From: Myxococcales bacterium
GTDB lineage: Bacteria; Myxococcota_A; Polyangia; Nannocystales; Nannocystaceae
Length of the DNA: 36,162 nucleotides
Assembly (NCBI GenBank): GCA_014240065.1
Contig: JAAZXR010000044.1
Location: forward strand, 1 to 36,162
Reading direction: 5' to 3'
Shown: in pieces, positions 27,765 through 36,162 of the stretch
How positions within the stretch are numbered: position 1 is the first letter of the stretch
Layout of the letters: every line of letters starts with the position of its first letter
Program-made: the position numbers and the translations under genes
The notes under the pieces: model-generated
What the model saw: the letters and a program-made list of their open reading frames with translations, nothing else
Told to the model about the DNA's origin: nothing
Databases searched by the model: none

Positions 27765-28556
27765 CTACTTGCCTGAAAATTGCGGGGCTCGTTTTTCGAG
27801 GTGGGCGGCGAGCCCCTCCTTCGCGTCCTCGCCCTCAAACAGCCGCTGCTGCAGCTCACGCTCCAGGGCGAGCCCCTCGCCGAGCGGGAGGTCTGCGCCA
27901 CTTTGGACGGCACGCTTGATGAACCCGTTGGCCCGTGAGGCCGCGTGGGGCGGGGTCAAGGCGCGGGCGTAGTCGAGCACCTGGCCCAAAAAGTCCTCCG
28001 CGGAGTCCGCGTCGAACAGCTCGTTGAACAGGCCCAGCTCGACGGCGCGCTCGTGCTCGAAGACCTCGGCGCGCGCCATGAGCTCGATGGCCTTGGCGCG
28101 CCCGACGATCCGGACGAGGCGCTGGGTGCCCCCGGTGCCGGGCAGCACGCCGAGCTTGGACTCCGGCAAGCCCGACTTGCCCCGCCCGCGCCGGGCGATT
28201 CTCAAGTCGCAGGCCAACGCCACCTCGAGCCCGCCGCCCACGCAGTGTCCGTTGATCGCGGCGATGACGATCTTCGGCGTGTGCTCGAGGCGGAGCAGCG
28301 TCTCGTTGGCGTGGAGGCAGAAATTGTACTTGTAGTAGGGGTCGGCCCCTTGAAGCATGTTGATATCGGCCCCGGCGCAGAAAAACTTTTCGCCCTCGCC
28401 GGTGAGCACGAGGACGTGGACGCTCGGGTCAAAACGCGCCTTCAGGACCGCGGCGTCCAGCTCTTGCATCAACTCGTAGGAGTAGCAGTTGGCAGGTGGG
28501 ACGTTCAGCGTGAGCAGCGCGATCCCCTCGGAGACGGTGTAGTCGACCCTCGACAT
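27765..28556 (-). CDS. Enoyl-CoA hydratase/isomerase family protein
   Basis: A 263-residue crotonase-fold enzyme, expected to hydrate an enoyl-CoA during fatty acid or related acyl-CoA breakdown. The two catalytic glutamates are present: E111 in [11 protein letters not shown] and E132 in [17 protein letters not shown]. The oxyanion-hole region [12 protein letters not shown] also fits. The segment [18 protein letters not shown] is unusual and leaves the substrate uncertain. The start at 28556 overlaps divergently with the thioesterase gene (28555), so the two share a very compact promoter region or transcription starts inside the other gene. Confidence 0.88.
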   Translation of the reverse strand: MSRVDYTVSEGIALLTLNVPPANCYSYELMQELDAAVLKARFDPSVHVLVLTGEGEKFFCAGADINMLQGADPYYKYNFCLHANETLLRLEHTPKIVIAAINGHCVGGGLEVALACDLRIARRGRGKSGLPESKLGVLPGTGGTQRLVRIVGRAKAIELMARAEVFEHERAVELGLFNELFDADSAEDFLGQVLDYARALTPPHAASRANGFIKRAVQSGADLPLGEGLALERELQQRLFEGEDAKEGLAAHLEKRAPQFSGK

Positions 28557-29016
28557 GCCGGGAGCATACACTGAGGCGGTGAGCCAGGGTCATCCGTATG
28601 AGTTCCCCTTCCACGTGGGCTTCGGGCACTGCGATCCCGCGGGGATCGTGTATTTCCCGCGATTCTTCGACGTCTTCCATCAGGCCATGGAGTCGTGGTT
28701 CGGCTCGCTCGGCTTCCCGTACGCCGAGCTCATCGTGGAGCGGAAGATCGGGTTCCCCGCGGTGCACTCCGAGGCAGATTTTCGGGCGCCCTGCGCGTTT
28801 GGAGAGCGATTGACCGTGCGGATGACCGTGGCCAAGGTGGGGCGATCGTCGCTGCATCTGGTGTACGAGATCTGGGCGGACGAGGAGGCGGCGCCTCGGC
28901 TGCGGGGCACCACGATCTGCGTGGTGATGGACCTCGACCCCCTCCGCGATTCTTATCGCTCCTCGGTGCCGCTGCCCGACGATCTCCGGGCGGTCATCGC
29001 CCCGCTCGCGCCGTGA
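28555..29016 (+). CDS. 4-hydroxybenzoyl-CoA thioesterase-like protein (hotdog fold)
   Basis: A 153-residue acyl-CoA thioesterase of the 4HBT family. The N-terminal helix has the signature HVGFGHCDPAGIVYFPRFFDVFHQAMESWF, whose aspartate is the catalytic acid of the family. A later GTG at 28579 would give a 145-residue form that still contains the domain. The gene is divergent from the enoyl-CoA hydratase, and the two starts overlap. The substrate could be an aromatic or short acyl-CoA. Confidence 0.88.
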   Translation: MPGAYTEAVSQGHPYEFPFHVGFGHCDPAGIVYFPRFFDVFHQAMESWFGSLGFPYAELIVERKIGFPAVHSEADFRAPCAFGERLTVRMTVAKVGRSSLHLVYEIWADEEAAPRLRGTTICVVMDLDPLRDSYRSSVPLPDDLRAVIAPLAP

Positions 29017-29092
29017 GGCCCCGCGACCTGGGCCGCGCTCGTCGCCTCGTGAGGCGTTGAGTTTCGTGGCACCTTCGTGCCATCGTGGACCC

Positions 29093-30487
29093 ATGAACCC
29101 GTTGGCGCGGCTTGGGATTGCGGCTCGTCGCGGATTCGGGCGCGTGACGCCGGATCCGTTCGTGCTCGCGTCGGGACTCACGATGCTGACCCTCGTGTTG
29201 GCGCTGCTGTTTGGCGAGGTCGACGCCGGGCCGACTGGATTCGGGGTGCTCGAGCTCTCGTTCGCGTGGACGGGGGCGGGGGTCTGGAACCTGCTCGCCT
29301 TCTCCATGCAGGCGTGCGTGATGCTCGTGCTCGGCACGGCGCTCGCGGAGACGCCCGTATTTCAGCGGCTCATTCGCGGGCTCGTGGGGCTCGCGAGGAC
29401 GCCGCGGGCCCTGGTTGGCTTGACCGCCGGGGTGGCCGTCGCGCTCGGCCTGGTCAACTGGAGCCTCAGTTTAATCGGTGGAGCCCTGCTCGCGAAGGCC
29501 GCTGGGAATCGGGCGCGCGAAGAGGGCTGGTCGCTGCACTACCCCATCTTGTGCGCGGCGGCCTACGCCGGGCTCATGGTCTGGCACGGGGGCCTCAGCG
29601 GGACGGCGCCGCTCAAGGTGACCAACGCGAGCGACGTGGCGGAGGTGTTGGGGGCCGACTTGGCCGGGCGGGTCGGCGTGATCCCCCTGGACCGAACCCT
29701 CTTCTCGTCGCTGAACCTCGTGGTGAGCGGGGGCCTCTTGGTGATGGGGCCGCTGCTGTTCATGGCGCTCACGCCCCCCGCCGGCTCGGATGTCCAGGCC
29801 ATGACGGCGCCGGCGCCTCGCCAGGGGGGAGTGGACGATCCCGCTGATGCGAGTGACGAGGGCTGGATCGATCGGATCGAGTCGAGCGCTGTGTTCACAC
29901 GAGGCCTCGCGCTCATGATGTTCGCGGGGCTCGGGGTGTTCTTTGTACGGCGTGGTGTGGCGCGGCTGGATCTCAACACGGTCAACTTGACCCTGTGGTG
30001 TTTGGCCATGGTGCTGCACCGCGGGCCGCGGCAGTTCTTGGCGGCGTGCCAGCGCGGGATCGAAGGGTGCGCCGGGATTTTGATCCAGTTCCCGCTCTAC
30101 GCCGGGATCATGGGGCTCATGAAGGTGTCCGGGCTGTCGGTGAAGTTAACGGCGCTCGTGGCGGGCGCAGGCGCCAACGCGCTGGCGGGGCTCACGTTCT
30201 TAAGCGCGGGCGTGGTGAACCTCTTCGTCCCGAGCGGCGGAGGCCAATGGGCGGTGCAAGGTCCCATCATCGTCGAGGCGGCGCTCCGGGCCGGAGTGAG
30301 CCCCGAGACGGTGCTGATGGCCATGGCCTACGGGGATCAGTGGACGAATATGCTGCAGCCGTTTTGGGCGCTGCCGCTGCTGGCGATCACCGGCGTTCGG
30401 GCCCGCGATATCGTCGGGTACACCGCGCTGTGGATGCTCGCGGGGGGCGCGTGGATGTTGGGGGCGCTGCTCCTCACGAGCACCTGA
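29093..30487 (+). CDS. atoE: Short-chain fatty acid permease (AtoE/TIGR00366 family)
   Basis: A 464-residue integral membrane protein with about 12 hydrophobic helices, resembling the short-chain fatty acid transporter family. Diagnostic segments include VNWSLSLIGGALLAK, LMVWHGGLSGTAPLKV, NLFVPSGGGQWAVQGPI and GDQWTNMLQPFWALPLL. A hydrophilic loop of about 50 residues lies in the middle. E. coli AtoE is linked to acetoacetate or butyrate uptake alongside CoA-transferase genes; here scoA-scoB lie about 2.4 kb away, on the other strand. The ATG at 29093 is preferred over the upstream open sequence. It is convergent with the HD-GYP-like gene. Confidence 0.88.
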   Translation: MNPLARLGIAARRGFGRVTPDPFVLASGLTMLTLVLALLFGEVDAGPTGFGVLELSFAWTGAGVWNLLAFSMQACVMLVLGTALAETPVFQRLIRGLVGLARTPRALVGLTAGVAVALGLVNWSLSLIGGALLAKAAGNRAREEGWSLHYPILCAAAYAGLMVWHGGLSGTAPLKVTNASDVAEVLGADLAGRVGVIPLDRTLFSSLNLVVSGGLLVMGPLLFMALTPPAGSDVQAMTAPAPRQGGVDDPADASDEGWIDRIESSAVFTRGLALMMFAGLGVFFVRRGVARLDLNTVNLTLWCLAMVLHRGPRQFLAACQRGIEGCAGILIQFPLYAGIMGLMKVSGLSVKLTALVAGAGANALAGLTFLSAGVVNLFVPSGGGQWAVQGPIIVEAALRAGVSPETVLMAMAYGDQWTNMLQPFWALPLLAITGVRARDIVGYTALWMLAGGAWMLGALLLTST

Positions 30488-30495
30488 GGTCTGGG

Positions 30496-31932
30496 CTAGC
30501 CCGGCAGCTCTACGGGGGTCAAGTACACGCCGCTGCGCGACGCCTCGGGCGCGGCCGGCTCCTTCGTGCTCGGTCGCCTCGCCGGTTTCGCGCGGCGCGG
30601 GGCTCCCTCGACCCAGCAGTGGCGCTGACCGGTGTTGCCGGCGGCCTCGTCGATCCGGGTGAGGTGGTTGGCGGTGATCGTCGCGCCGGTCCCCACGAGC
30701 ACCATATTCTCCACATAGTACCCACGGCTGAGCACCATCCCTTCCTCGAGGTCTTCGAGCGGCAGGCACGACTCCCTGCGTTTCTCGAACGAGGGGAGGA
30801 GCTCTTTCAACACCCGCTCTGCCAGCTCTGGATGCAAGACGGACCCGGCCATGTGGAGGCAGCGATCGGTCGCGCGGGTTGAGCGGACCAGGGGGTCACG
30901 CTGCTCGAGGCGCGCGAGGGCGGGGTCCGAGAACAGCTGCTCGTAGATGGAGATGATCTGCAACAGCCAGGTTCCGCGGGGGACTTGGGTCAAGGACTCG
31001 CGGCCGTCCCAGCGGTGATGATGATGCCGAATCATCGCGGAGATCGACTCCATCCCGGGGACATCCGCGAGCCGATCGGCCAGGGTGCTGGCGTGCGAGG
31101 CCTTCCCGTGGATCATGTGAGTCTCCTGTGGGAACTGAGACAACAGGGCGTGATGCACCGCGGCGGCCAAGGTGACCTCGCGAACCTCCTCTTCGCTCCA
31201 CGCCAGCGCGCGGGCGCATCGCTCGGTCATACGGCGGATTCGTCGCACCGCGTCTCCGCTGTGGTCGCATTCCATGGACTCGGCGAGGAGCTCGAGCATG
31301 CCGAAAGAAAAGAAGACGGGGAGGTTGGCGTCGGCGAGGGGCTCGTTGGGCGCGCCGGTCCCCACGTGGGTGCTGCCGAGGGCCAGGGAGGCGGTGGGGG
31401 TCGTGGCGGGCGGGCGCGGCGTCCGGTGATGCACAGCCCGGAGTTGACGCTGATTGCGCGCGAGGTCGCGGCAGGCCTGCTCGTAGCTGCGGGTGAGGCG
31501 GCGGACCTTGACGCTGGAGAGCGCCAGCTTCCTGCGGCGGTGAATCTCATCCCCGAACATGATGATGGCTTGGTCGATCTCAAATCGAACGACGTCGGGG
31601 TCGACGGGCGCCAAGATCACCTTGGCGATTCCTGCCACGTTGACGGCGTCCACGACGGTATCGAGGGGCTCGTCGGGCCCGAGCAGCAAGATGAGGTTGG
31701 TCTCGGGATCGGCCTGCCGAACCTCGGTGAGCCACTCGACGCCGGCGCGTTGCTTCAGGCGCGATCCCGCGATGACCACTTCGATCTCGAGCTCGTCGAG
31801 GGTCTTTCGCGCCCGGCGCTCATCGCGAAAGCTGAGGACCTCGTAGAATTCCTCCGGGAGGGCGGCGACGACCTCCGCTCTCAAGTCGGCGTTGGGTTCA
31901 CAAATGAGCACTCTCGGGAGTCGGCGGGTCAC
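30496..31932 (-). CDS. Degenerate receiver plus degenerate HD-GYP-like domain protein
   Basis: A 478-residue protein from a GTG at 31932 (TTG 31950 also possible). The N-terminus is receiver-like (RVLICEPNADLRAEVVAAL), but the acidic pair is partly lost, the phospho-acceptor Asp is missing (VVIAGSRLK) and the lysine is replaced (VILAPVD), so it should not be phosphorylated. After a coiled segment, an HD-like domain follows: the HD pair reads HH (AAAVHHALL), and only the later HHHHRWDG resembles the HHERWDGxGYP of HD-GYP phosphodiesterases. Cyclic-di-GMP hydrolysis is therefore doubtful. A binding or scaffold role is more likely. Confidence 0.8.
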   Translation of the reverse strand: MTRRLPRVLICEPNADLRAEVVAALPEEFYEVLSFRDERRARKTLDELEIEVVIAGSRLKQRAGVEWLTEVRQADPETNLILLLGPDEPLDTVVDAVNVAGIAKVILAPVDPDVVRFEIDQAIIMFGDEIHRRRKLALSSVKVRRLTRSYEQACRDLARNQRQLRAVHHRTPRPPATTPTASLALGSTHVGTGAPNEPLADANLPVFFSFGMLELLAESMECDHSGDAVRRIRRMTERCARALAWSEEEVREVTLAAAVHHALLSQFPQETHMIHGKASHASTLADRLADVPGMESISAMIRHHHHRWDGRESLTQVPRGTWLLQIISIYEQLFSDPALARLEQRDPLVRSTRATDRCLHMAGSVLHPELAERVLKELLPSFEKRRESCLPLEDLEEGMVLSRGYYVENMVLVGTGATITANHLTRIDEAAGNTGQRHCWVEGAPRRAKPARRPSTKEPAAPEASRSGVYLTPVELPG

Positions 31933-32263
31933 GAACCGATTATCGACCAACGTGTGGCGGAGCTAACGAGAAAAGACCGCGCCGCGCCGACGCGCCGACC
32001 GTGGGCGACGCGTGGCCCGACCGGGGACGTGTGGGCGTAGGTGCGCGGAGGGGGGCACCTCGCGGTCTCGCGGCGCGCGGGGGGAGATGGGCGGGGCGTC
32101 GTCGAGTCGCATCGCCTCAAATGGGAGGGGCCAAACCCGGGGGCGCGCGCGGCCGCGCCGCGGCGGATGATGCCGGTCGCAAATGATGCAGCTTCGGTTG
32201 GCGCGCGCGACACCGCCGGTCGCTCTCGCCCCGCGGGTCGTGATGGTGGTGGGAGATGGTAGG
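31933..32263. other. Divergent intergenic stretch of about 330 bp
   Basis: Lies between the starts of the HD-GYP-like gene (minus) and the UPF0462 gene (plus). It is very GC-rich with runs of CGCG, and I see no convincing promoter, repeat or RNA gene. Small open frames in it have no recognisable product. Confidence 0.5.
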
Positions 32264-32860
32264 ATGGTGTCGATGTCGTCGGGCCAATCGCATGCTCCGC
32301 GCGCGCAGCCTCCCGATGATGGGGCCGCGAGGCGACGCTGGCGCTGGCGAGTGAACCACACCTGGGGGGGGACGGCGCTCACCGCGGAGCAGACCTCGGT
32401 CGTGTCCCTTGAGTGTCAAGGGGGGATCGCAGAGGTCATTGTGGACGCTCCCTACCTTGGAGATCCGGCCCCCGATTCCCCGACGGGCCGTTGCGACGGG
32501 CTGTGGAATCACGAGGTGGTCGAGCTTTTCGTGTGCGGAGGCGACCGACGCTACCTCGAGGTGGAGTGCGGCCCGCACGGGCACTTCCTCGCGCTCCTGT
32601 TTCACGGTGCGCGGGCGCTGACTTGTGACGATGTGCCCGTGACGCAGTACGCCGCGACGATCGACGGCGCGCGCTGGCGCGGCGTGCTGGCGCTCGAGCA
32701 GCGGTGGCTCCCGCCCGGCATGGAATCCGCGAACGCCTATCGGATCGCAGGGCAGGGTGGCGCGCGCACGTACGCGGCCGCGTATCCCGGAGACGGCGCG
32801 CCCGATTTTCATCGGCTCGACTTGTTCCGTCCGTTGGCCGCGGCGACCGCGACCGACTAG
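32264..32860 (+). CDS. UPF0462 family protein, homologue of human C4orf33
   Basis: A 198-residue protein from the ATG at 32264, which has GGAG eight bases upstream. The core matches the UPF0462/C4orf33 family: [54 protein letters not shown] and [11 protein letters not shown] correspond to segments I recall in the animal proteins (for example EVVEIFF, YLEVELGPHG, DFHCLEYF). The fold may be DOMON/CBM9-like and bind a ligand; the function is unknown. The 3' end overlaps scoB convergently: the two stops share CTAG. Confidence 0.8.
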   Translation: MVSMSSGQSHAPRAQPPDDGAARRRWRWRVNHTWGGTALTAEQTSVVSLECQGGIAEVIVDAPYLGDPAPDSPTGRCDGLWNHEVVELFVCGGDRRYLEVECGPHGHFLALLFHGARALTCDDVPVTQYAATIDGARWRGVLALEQRWLPPGMESANAYRIAGQGGARTYAAAYPGDGAPDFHRLDLFRPLAAATATD

Positions 32861-33513
32861 ACGCTCATGACAGGCGGGGTGCCGTTCACGAGGATCGGGC
32901 AGCCGGTCTTGGATCGAAGCTCGTCGAGGTCGACCCCCGGCGCGATCTCCAGCAGCGTGAGCCCCTCCTCGGAGCAGGCGAAGTAGCCGAGATCCGTCGC
33001 CACCTCGTGCACCACGCGTCGCCCCGTGAGGGGGAGTTTGCACTGATCGAGGAGCTTGGGGGCCCCGGACTTGCTGGTGTGTTCCATGGTGACCACGACC
33101 CGCCGCGCGCCGGCCACGAGATCCATGGCGCCCCCCATGCCCTTGACCTTCTTCCCTGGAATCATCCAGTTGGCCAGGTCCCCTTGGGCGGAGACCTCCA
33201 TGGCGCCGAGCACACACAGGTCGAGGTGCCCGCCGCGGATCATGGCGAAGCTCTCGTGGCTACCGAAGAAAGACGCGCCCGGCCGGGCGGTGACCGTCTG
33301 CTTGCCGGCGTTGATGAGGTCCGGGTCCACGTCTTTCTCCAGGGGGAACTCCCCCATCCCGAGGAGCCCGTTCTCGCTGTGGAGCACCACGTCCATGCCC
33401 TCCGGGATGTGGTTGGCGACGAGGGTTGGCATCCCGATGCCGAGGTTCACGTAGAACCCGTCCTTGAGCTCTCGCGCGACGCGGCGGACGATTTGATCTC
33501 GGTTGAGGCTCAT
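32857..33513 (-). CDS. scoB: 3-oxoacid CoA-transferase subunit B
   Basis: The catalytic beta subunit of a family I CoA-transferase, which moves CoA from succinyl-CoA (or another donor) to acetoacetate. The 218-residue protein has the active-site glutamate E47 in [36 protein letters not shown] is the well-known conserved block. It overlaps scoA by ATGA, so subunit synthesis is coupled. It could also use butyrate or other short acids; the AtoE-type permease nearby fits that use. Confidence 0.95.
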   Translation of the reverse strand: MSLNRDQIVRRVARELKDGFYVNLGIGMPTLVANHIPEGMDVVLHSENGLLGMGEFPLEKDVDPDLINAGKQTVTARPGASFFGSHESFAMIRGGHLDLCVLGAMEVSAQGDLANWMIPGKKVKGMGGAMDLVAGARRVVVTMEHTSKSGAPKLLDQCKLPLTGRRVVHEVATDLGYFACSEEGLTLLEIAPGVDLDELRSKTGCPILVNGTPPVMSV

Positions 33514-34211
33514 GACGCTGCGCTCCGTACGGTCTTGAACTCGATGGGCTTGTCGTAGCGCTCGCCCTGGATGATGCGGTCGACGTAGATGCCCGGGGTT
33601 TGGACCTCGTTGGGATCCAGCTCGCCGGGCTCCACGAGCTCTTCCACCTCCGCGATGGTGATCGTCGCCGCCGTGGCCATGACTTGGTTGAAGTTGTTGG
33701 CCGTGTGTCGAAACACCAGGTTCCCGTGACGGTCACCCTTCCAGGCCTTGACCACAGCGAAGTCTGCGCGAAGCGGCATCTCGAGCACGTACCACGTGCC
33801 GTCGATCTCGCGGACCTCTTTTCCTTCGGCGACGGGGGTGCCGTACCCCGTCGGGGTGTAGAAGCCGCCGACGCCGGCGCCGCCGGCCCGGATGCGCTCC
33901 GCGAGCGTCCCTTGCGGCACCAGGGTGACCTCGAGCTCGCCGCTCAAATACAGCCGCTCGAAGGTCTTGTTCTCTCCCACGTAGGAGGAGGTCATGCTGC
34001 GGACCTGGCCTTGGTCGAGCAGCAGCCCGAGACCCACGCCGTCGATGCCGCAGTTGTTGGAGATGATGTCGAGGTCTCGATGCCCCGCCGCGGCGACGGC
34101 CTTAATGAGATTCTCGGGGTTGCCGCACAGGCCGAATCCGCCCGACATCAAGGTCATGCCAGAGCGCATGCCCTCGATGGCGCGGGCGGCCGAAGGAGAG
34201 GATTTGTCCAT
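33510..34211 (-). CDS. scoA: 3-oxoacid CoA-transferase subunit A
   Basis: The alpha subunit, partner of ScoB. The 233-residue protein has the CoA-binding motif [13 protein letters not shown], the block [19 protein letters not shown], and [21 protein letters not shown]. The ATG at 34211 is used because the family N-terminus follows soon after; an open extension to 34247 is not conserved. It lies upstream of scoB on the same strand with a 4-bp overlap. A 17-bp direct repeat sits 41-94 bp before its start. Confidence 0.94.
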   Translation of the reverse strand: MDKSSPSAARAIEGMRSGMTLMSGGFGLCGNPENLIKAVAAAGHRDLDIISNNCGIDGVGLGLLLDQGQVRSMTSSYVGENKTFERLYLSGELEVTLVPQGTLAERIRAGGAGVGGFYTPTGYGTPVAEGKEVREIDGTWYVLEMPLRADFAVVKAWKGDRHGNLVFRHTANNFNQVMATAATITIAEVEELVEPGELDPNEVQTPGIYVDRIIQGERYDKPIEFKTVRSAAS

Positions 34212-34251
34212 TGGCGGGATTGTCTCGCTGTGTGGGGCCCCGCGCAAGGGA

Positions 34252-34305
34252 GGGTGGGGGTCGAACGCAGCGCGGGTCCCAGGCTGGCGGGTGGGGGTCG
34301 AACGC
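34252..34305. repeat. Pair of 17-bp direct repeats upstream of scoA
   Basis: GGGTGGGGGTCGAACGC occurs exactly at 34252-34268 and 34289-34305, 37 bp apart start to start, between rpe and scoA. The spacing is about three and a half helical turns. It may be a regulator-binding pair for scoA-scoB or a chance duplication. Confidence 0.8.
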
Positions 34306-34334
34306 GCCCCGAGGAGGTCGCGCGTGGCTGTCGC

Positions 34335-35042
34335 CTAGGTGTAGGCGGCGGCCGCGTTCGCGCGGATGGCCGCGATGGCGCCGGCATAGTCACCAGGGTG
34401 ACGTTTGTTCTTGAACACGGCGGAGCCTGCCACGTAGTTGTCGGCGCCGTCCGCCGCCACCTCGTGCACGTTGATCTCGCTCACGCCCCCGTCTACTTGG
34501 ATGCGGGTGGAGAGGCCTCGGGCCACGATCTCTTGTCGGAGCGCGCGGATCTTCGCCCGGACCTGGGGGATAAACGCCTGCCCACCGAAGCCGGGGTTGA
34601 CCGTCATCAACAACACCAGATCGCACAGGTCGAGCACCGAGAAAATGCTCTCCACGGGGGTGTGGGGGTTGAGGCTGACGCCGACGCTGACGCTGCCGCC
34701 GCCGTGGTGGCGCAGGCTGGCGATCTGCTGCAGGTTTCGGTGGAGGTGGGGGCAGGCCTCCGCGTGCACGGTGATCCCGTCGGCGCCGGCGTCGGCGAAG
34801 GCCTCCACGTAGCGCTCGGGGGACTCGATCATGAGGTGACAGTCCATGAACTTGCGGGTGGTCGGTCGCAGGGCGCTCACCACCAGCGGACCGATGGTCA
34901 AGTTGGGGACGAAGTGGCCGTCCATCACGTCCACATGGATCCAGTCCGCGCCCGCCTCGTCGATCGCCCGCACCTCCTCGCCGAGGCGCGCGAAGTCAGC
35001 GCTGAGGATCGATGGCGCGATGATCGGGGCGTGCGTCGTCAT
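34335..35042 (-). CDS. rpe: Ribulose-phosphate 3-epimerase
   Basis: Interconverts ribulose 5-phosphate and xylulose 5-phosphate in the pentose phosphate pathway. The 235-residue TIM-barrel protein shows IIAPSILSADFARLGEEV, the metal-binding HVDVMDGHFVPNLTIG, DCHLMIESPERYV, MTVNPGFGGQ and QVDGGVSEINV. The length is slightly above the usual 220-230. It is upstream of scoA on the same strand with a 123-bp gap, and downstream of rsmB by 85 bp. An rpe-rsmB pairing is seen in other bacteria. Confidence 0.97.
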   Translation of the reverse strand: MTTHAPIIAPSILSADFARLGEEVRAIDEAGADWIHVDVMDGHFVPNLTIGPLVVSALRPTTRKFMDCHLMIESPERYVEAFADAGADGITVHAEACPHLHRNLQQIASLRHHGGGSVSVGVSLNPHTPVESIFSVLDLCDLVLLMTVNPGFGGQAFIPQVRAKIRALRQEIVARGLSTRIQVDGGVSEINVHEVAADGADNYVAGSAVFKNKRHPGDYAGAIAAIRANAAAAYT

Positions 35043-35127
35043 GGGGCGGGTCTAACATGCCACGCGTCCAGCGTCATCGCGACCTCACGAGGACCCATGA
35101 AGACCGCCTCGCGCGCCGCCGCAGGGG

Positions 35128-36162
35128 CTAGCGTCGCCGAAGGCGCGCCGCGAAGAACCCGTCGCAGCTGTGCCGTTCGGGGGTGAGCGTGACGGTGTCT
35201 TCGACGAGGAGTCCGAGCCCCTCGGCTTCGCCGGTGACGAGTTGCGGCCCCTCCTCAGGTTCGAGGCTGCATACGGACCACACGAGGCTCCCGTCCTCGG
35301 CGAGGTGTTGGGTCGCCGTTCGCAGGAGCGCGCGCTGCAGCGCCACGTTGCGGGCGAGGTCAGCCTCCCGCCGATTCCATCGCAGCTCGGGGTGCCGCGC
35401 GAGGTCCCCGAGCCCCGTGCAGGGCGCGTCCACAAGGATCGCGTCAAACGGACGGGCGGGCGGGGGCATGTCGGCGAGGACGTTGTGATGACGCGTGATG
35501 GAGAGGCCCTCTGCGTCGAGCCGGGAGCGCGCGACGGTACCCGACTGCGCCTCCACCCGCTGTTCATTGGGCTCGACCATGGTGATGGACCCCTGTCGGT
35601 GCATGAGCTCCGCGAGCTGCGAGGTCTTCCCACCGTGACCGGCGCAGGCGTCGAGCACATGCTGCCCGGGTCGCGGCGCGAGCAGCCTGGCGGCCTGCTG
35701 GCTGCCGAGGCCCTGGACGCTGATCAGCCCTTGTTCGTGGAGCGGGCCGAAGAACAGATCGCCGCCCCCTCGGACCCTCAGGCTGCCTGGGAAGCCCTCG
35801 ACGGTCTCCACGAGGGCGTCTGGAATCTCGGCTTGGAGCGCCTCCATGGCGTCTCGCGTCTGAATGCGGTGGTTGTCGACGCGCAGGTCGATGGAGGGAG
35901 GCTTGGACAACACCTCGGCGCGGGTCAAGGCGGCCTTGGGGCCCAGGGCGTCGGTCCAGCGGCTCGCGATCCAGCCGGGGATCGACCACCTGTGTTGGAG
36001 GCGCGCCACCATGTCGTCGCCGTCGGCGAGCTCGCGCTCTCGCGCCCCGGCGCTGCGCTCGATCTCGGCCAGGATCGCGGTGATCAGGCCCCGGAGGTTG
36101 CCACCTTGTTGGAGCGAACTGGCGGTTTTGCACGCCTCCGAAGCGGCCACGCGCAGCGGTCG
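35128..36162 (-). CDS. rsmB: 16S rRNA m5C methyltransferase RsmB/Sun, 5' end cut by the window
   Basis: A SAM-dependent enzyme that methylates C967 of 16S rRNA in E. coli. The visible 344 or so residues begin in the last part of the NusB-like RNA-binding domain (GNLRGLITAILAEIER) and run through the methyltransferase domain: LDACAGHGGKTSQLAELM, VDAPCTGLGDLARHPELRW with one active-site cysteine, and WSVCSLEPEEG with the catalytic second cysteine. The frame is open to the window edge, so the gene is partial; about 80-90 N-terminal residues lie outside. A GTG at 36150 is an apparent start only because of the edge. Confidence 0.93.
   Translation of the reverse strand, partial: RPLRVAASEACKTASSLQQGGNLRGLITAILAEIERSAGARERELADGDDMVARLQHRWSIPGWIASRWTDALGPKAALTRAEVLSKPPSIDLRVDNHRIQTRDAMEALQAEIPDALVETVEGFPGSLRVRGGGDLFFGPLHEQGLISVQGLGSQQAARLLAPRPGQHVLDACAGHGGKTSQLAELMHRQGSITMVEPNEQRVEAQSGTVARSRLDAEGLSITRHHNVLADMPPPARPFDAILVDAPCTGLGDLARHPELRWNRREADLARNVALQRALLRTATQHLAEDGSLVWSVCSLEPEEGPQLVTGEAEGLGLLVEDTVTLTPERHSCDGFFAARLRRR

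Noticed and set aside
30493-30502. GGGCTAGCCC as a terminator between the convergent permease and HD-GYP-like genes
   Set aside because: The dyad has no loop and no T tract, and includes a stop codon; it is probably a chance palindrome.
30496-31932. Active HD-GYP cyclic-di-GMP phosphodiesterase
   Set aside because: The HD metal-binding pair and the GYP triad are not preserved, so an active enzyme cannot be claimed.
33600-35186. 528-codon plus-strand open frame across scoA and rpe
   Set aside because: Antisense to two strongly conserved enzymes; no domain in its translation.
36148-36150. GTG as the true start of rsmB
   Set aside because: The frame is open to the window edge and most of the NusB-like domain is missing, so the gene begins outside the window.

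Overview
The window reads as chromosomal DNA from a GC-rich Gram-negative bacterium, most likely Myxococcota or a related deltaproteobacterial lineage. The pointers are many lipoproteins and Cys-rich secreted proteins with Thr/Gly/Asp/Ser repeats, a receiver-PATAN (DUF4388) protein with a Pro/Gly/Tyr linker, a degenerate receiver/HD-GYP protein, and dense coding with GTG/TTG starts and 4-bp overlaps. The taxonomy is inferred from gene content only. I see no tRNA, rRNA, insertion sequence, prophage or CRISPR array.

Layout. 1-74: a 37-bp exact inverted copy of part of sdaA, probably an assembly or amplification chimera. 71-2576: L-serine dehydratase (minus), a CxxxCxxCC metal-cluster protein (plus) and a small lipoprotein (minus). 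2706-5386: mtnB-mtnD-ahcY, joining methionine salvage to S-adenosylhomocysteine hydrolysis and closed by a strong terminator. 5474-8203: a membrane-anchored coiled-coil protein, an S4/RluA pseudouridine synthase and an M50 site-2 protease. 8229-9954: a small membrane protein and the receiver-PATAN protein. 9955-10793: 839 bp with no convincing gene. 10794-13514: lipoproteins and an uncharacterised helical protein. 13050-18477 (minus): an apparent operon of alpha-helical-repeat protein, carB, greA, repeat-tailed lipoprotein and helical protein. 18715-20366: a repeat-tailed lipoprotein coupled to a Pro/Ala-rich membrane protein, then a Spo0M/arrestin-like protein.

20624-26071 is the most coherent unit: an iron-sulfur cluster assembly operon, iscS-iscU-iscA-hscB-hscA-fdx, led by a MerR-type regulator with a CxxC-x9-CxxC tail instead of the usual Rrf2-type IscR. 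A perfect 16-bp palindrome lies in its leader. IscS supplies sulfur, IscU is the scaffold, HscA/HscB act on the LPPVK motif of IscU, Fdx supplies electrons and IscA carries clusters.

26096-36162 holds a histidine phosphatase, pirin, enoyl-CoA hydratase, acyl-CoA thioesterase, short-chain fatty acid permease, degenerate receiver/HD-GYP protein, a bacterial UPF0462 (C4orf33-like) protein, CoA-transferase scoA-scoB, rpe and a 5'-truncated rsmB. The permease, CoA-transferase, hydratase and thioesterase suggest use of short-chain fatty acids or acetoacetate, although they are not one operon.
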